DNA of 64,000 nucleotides, taken from positions 67,455,666 through 67,519,665 of the forward strand of contig NC_052018.1 in the NCBI RefSeq assembly GCF_015832195.1, in the 5' to 3' direction. Below, one piece after another: positions 63,101 through 64,000 of the stretch (the stretch's first letter is position 1; the number at the start of each line of letters is the position of its first letter). The stretch comes from Motacilla alba alba (lineage: Eukaryota; Chordata; Aves; Passeriformes; Motacillidae). The position numbers and the translations under genes were made by a program. Under the pieces are notes generated by a model. That model was not told the DNA's origin, searched no databases, and worked only from the letters and a program-made list of their open reading frames with translations.

Positions 63101-64000
63101 TTTTCAGTGGAAGAGGTTGTATATTTGATGAATTTAAAGCAGCTGTAACAAAAACAGCAACTGCCTATTTTGAAAGTTAAACTGTGCTCCTGCATATATT
63201 GGATTGGATAGGTTTGAATCTTTATTTTAAACTTTTTTTTCTTTTAAATTTCCCTTCCTTTTCTAGAGTTCCTATGTTTAAGATTTAAGATAACCACAAA
63301 CCACAAGTAGCTTCTAAGATTTCCATGCAAGAGGTCAACTGTGTCTAATTAGTGGAGTGCTATTGTGTTGTATGTTTGGAACATTCCTGCTCACTTAGGA
63401 GGTAATCTTTGCTCACTGAGTTATCCAGGCAGTTCCCAATAATGCTGTCTGCAGTGTGGGCTGCCTGTTGCACAGACAGAATTCATGCCCAACGCAGAAC
63501 ATTAATATGAGCTTGATATAAAGAGGAAAGTGTAGTTTTGCAGTGCAGACATCCTAGAGTTCACTTTGCTAATCGAAACCAGAGGACTGTCCCAGAGCTT
63601 CAGTCTCTCTCAAAGTTAGATTTTATGCTGTTTAGAATCAATCCTGTCCATGAAGAAAGTTCAGGAAAGCATATGTAAATGTCAGTTAACAGTTTCTTCC
63701 GTGTACTCTTAAAAGACTGACTACTGACAGCTCTGGGCATTTAACATTTGCACTCATGTGTTCTTGAGCAAGCAGTACCTGCATCTCTCCACCTGTAATG
63801 CTATGTTTGAGAAGTGTGGCCTGTGTTTGTAGCAATCCTTATTATATGTTGCCTTATGTACAAATTGTTTTCTGTACTTTGTCCAAGTGTAACGTACATT
63901 ATTCACTCTGCAGCTGTAGCAATGTTCTCACAAGCTTCCCCTGCATGTGTGGAATTTATCACCAAATATGATCAGCAAAAATATTTACTTGAATTTGAGT

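Larger units (their letters stand above)
59377..64000. other. Non-coding DNA to the window end
   Basis: No gene or named repeat recognised. Local items are a 16-bp palindrome with a nearby CpG cluster (59583-59632) and a 10-bp hairpin at 60131-60154. Both strands are open for 61 codons at 60638-60833 without motif. The sequence stays AT-rich to the end, with no exon-like block. Confidence 0.6.

Noticed and set aside
1..64000. CRISPR array, operon or other prokaryotic-type system
   Set aside because: No spaced direct repeats of CRISPR type, no dense ORFs and no ribosome-binding pattern; the sequence is vertebrate in character.

Overview
The window looks like nuclear DNA from a bird, probably a songbird or another neoavian. 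It is AT-rich and CpG-poor, and the recognisable interspersed repeats are almost all CR1-type LINE fragments, several of them 5'-truncated with avian-style 3' ends. A long terminal repeat of an endogenous retrovirus with matching inverted TG...CA ends is also present. I found no exon of a host protein-coding gene, no intact RNA gene, no CpG island and no CRISPR array or bacterial-type operon. The open reading frames are short, and the longest fall in repeats or in small GC-richer patches. The best reading is intergenic DNA (a gene desert) or the inside of a very large intron. The sequence alone cannot separate these two.

Layout. 1-1430: plain non-coding DNA. 1430-2284: a plus-strand CR1 3' part split by a 370-bp LTR-like insert. 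8596-8688: a 31-bp minisatellite. 13360-13390: a tRNA-like 5' fragment. 14115-14285: a short CR1 3' end. 17830-18930: a very old CR1 ORF2 (reverse transcriptase palm to thumb). 20241-21301: an ERVL-like LTR, transcriptional sense probably on the minus strand. 25236-25450: an old CR1 3' end on the minus strand. 27882-28080: a small GC-richer unit with TG...CA ends. 34125-34212 and 34240-35535: two plus-strand CR1 copies, the second covering endonuclease through the start of the reverse transcriptase. 42900-43650: a GC-richer patch with direct repeats, hairpins and a 200-codon minus-strand frame. 44091-44818: a probable second LTR. 49570-49975: a minus-strand CR1 ORF2 start with an internal deletion. 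51001-51090: a short CR1 3' tail. 53388-53482: a MIR-like SINE remnant.

Nothing here forms a pathway or a genetic system. The mobile elements are fossils: every CR1 reading frame is broken by stops, frameshifts or deletions. The window has layers of different age: very old CR1 and MIR-like remnants, mid-age CR1 copies, and LTRs with clearer ends. Family names and alignments come from recognition of consensus patterns by eye, not from a database search. The points most worth checking are the CR1 split at a 20-bp duplication, the minisatellite, the repeat-and-hairpin patch near 43.3 kb, the probable LTR at 44.1 kb, and the palindrome plus CpG cluster near 59.6 kb.
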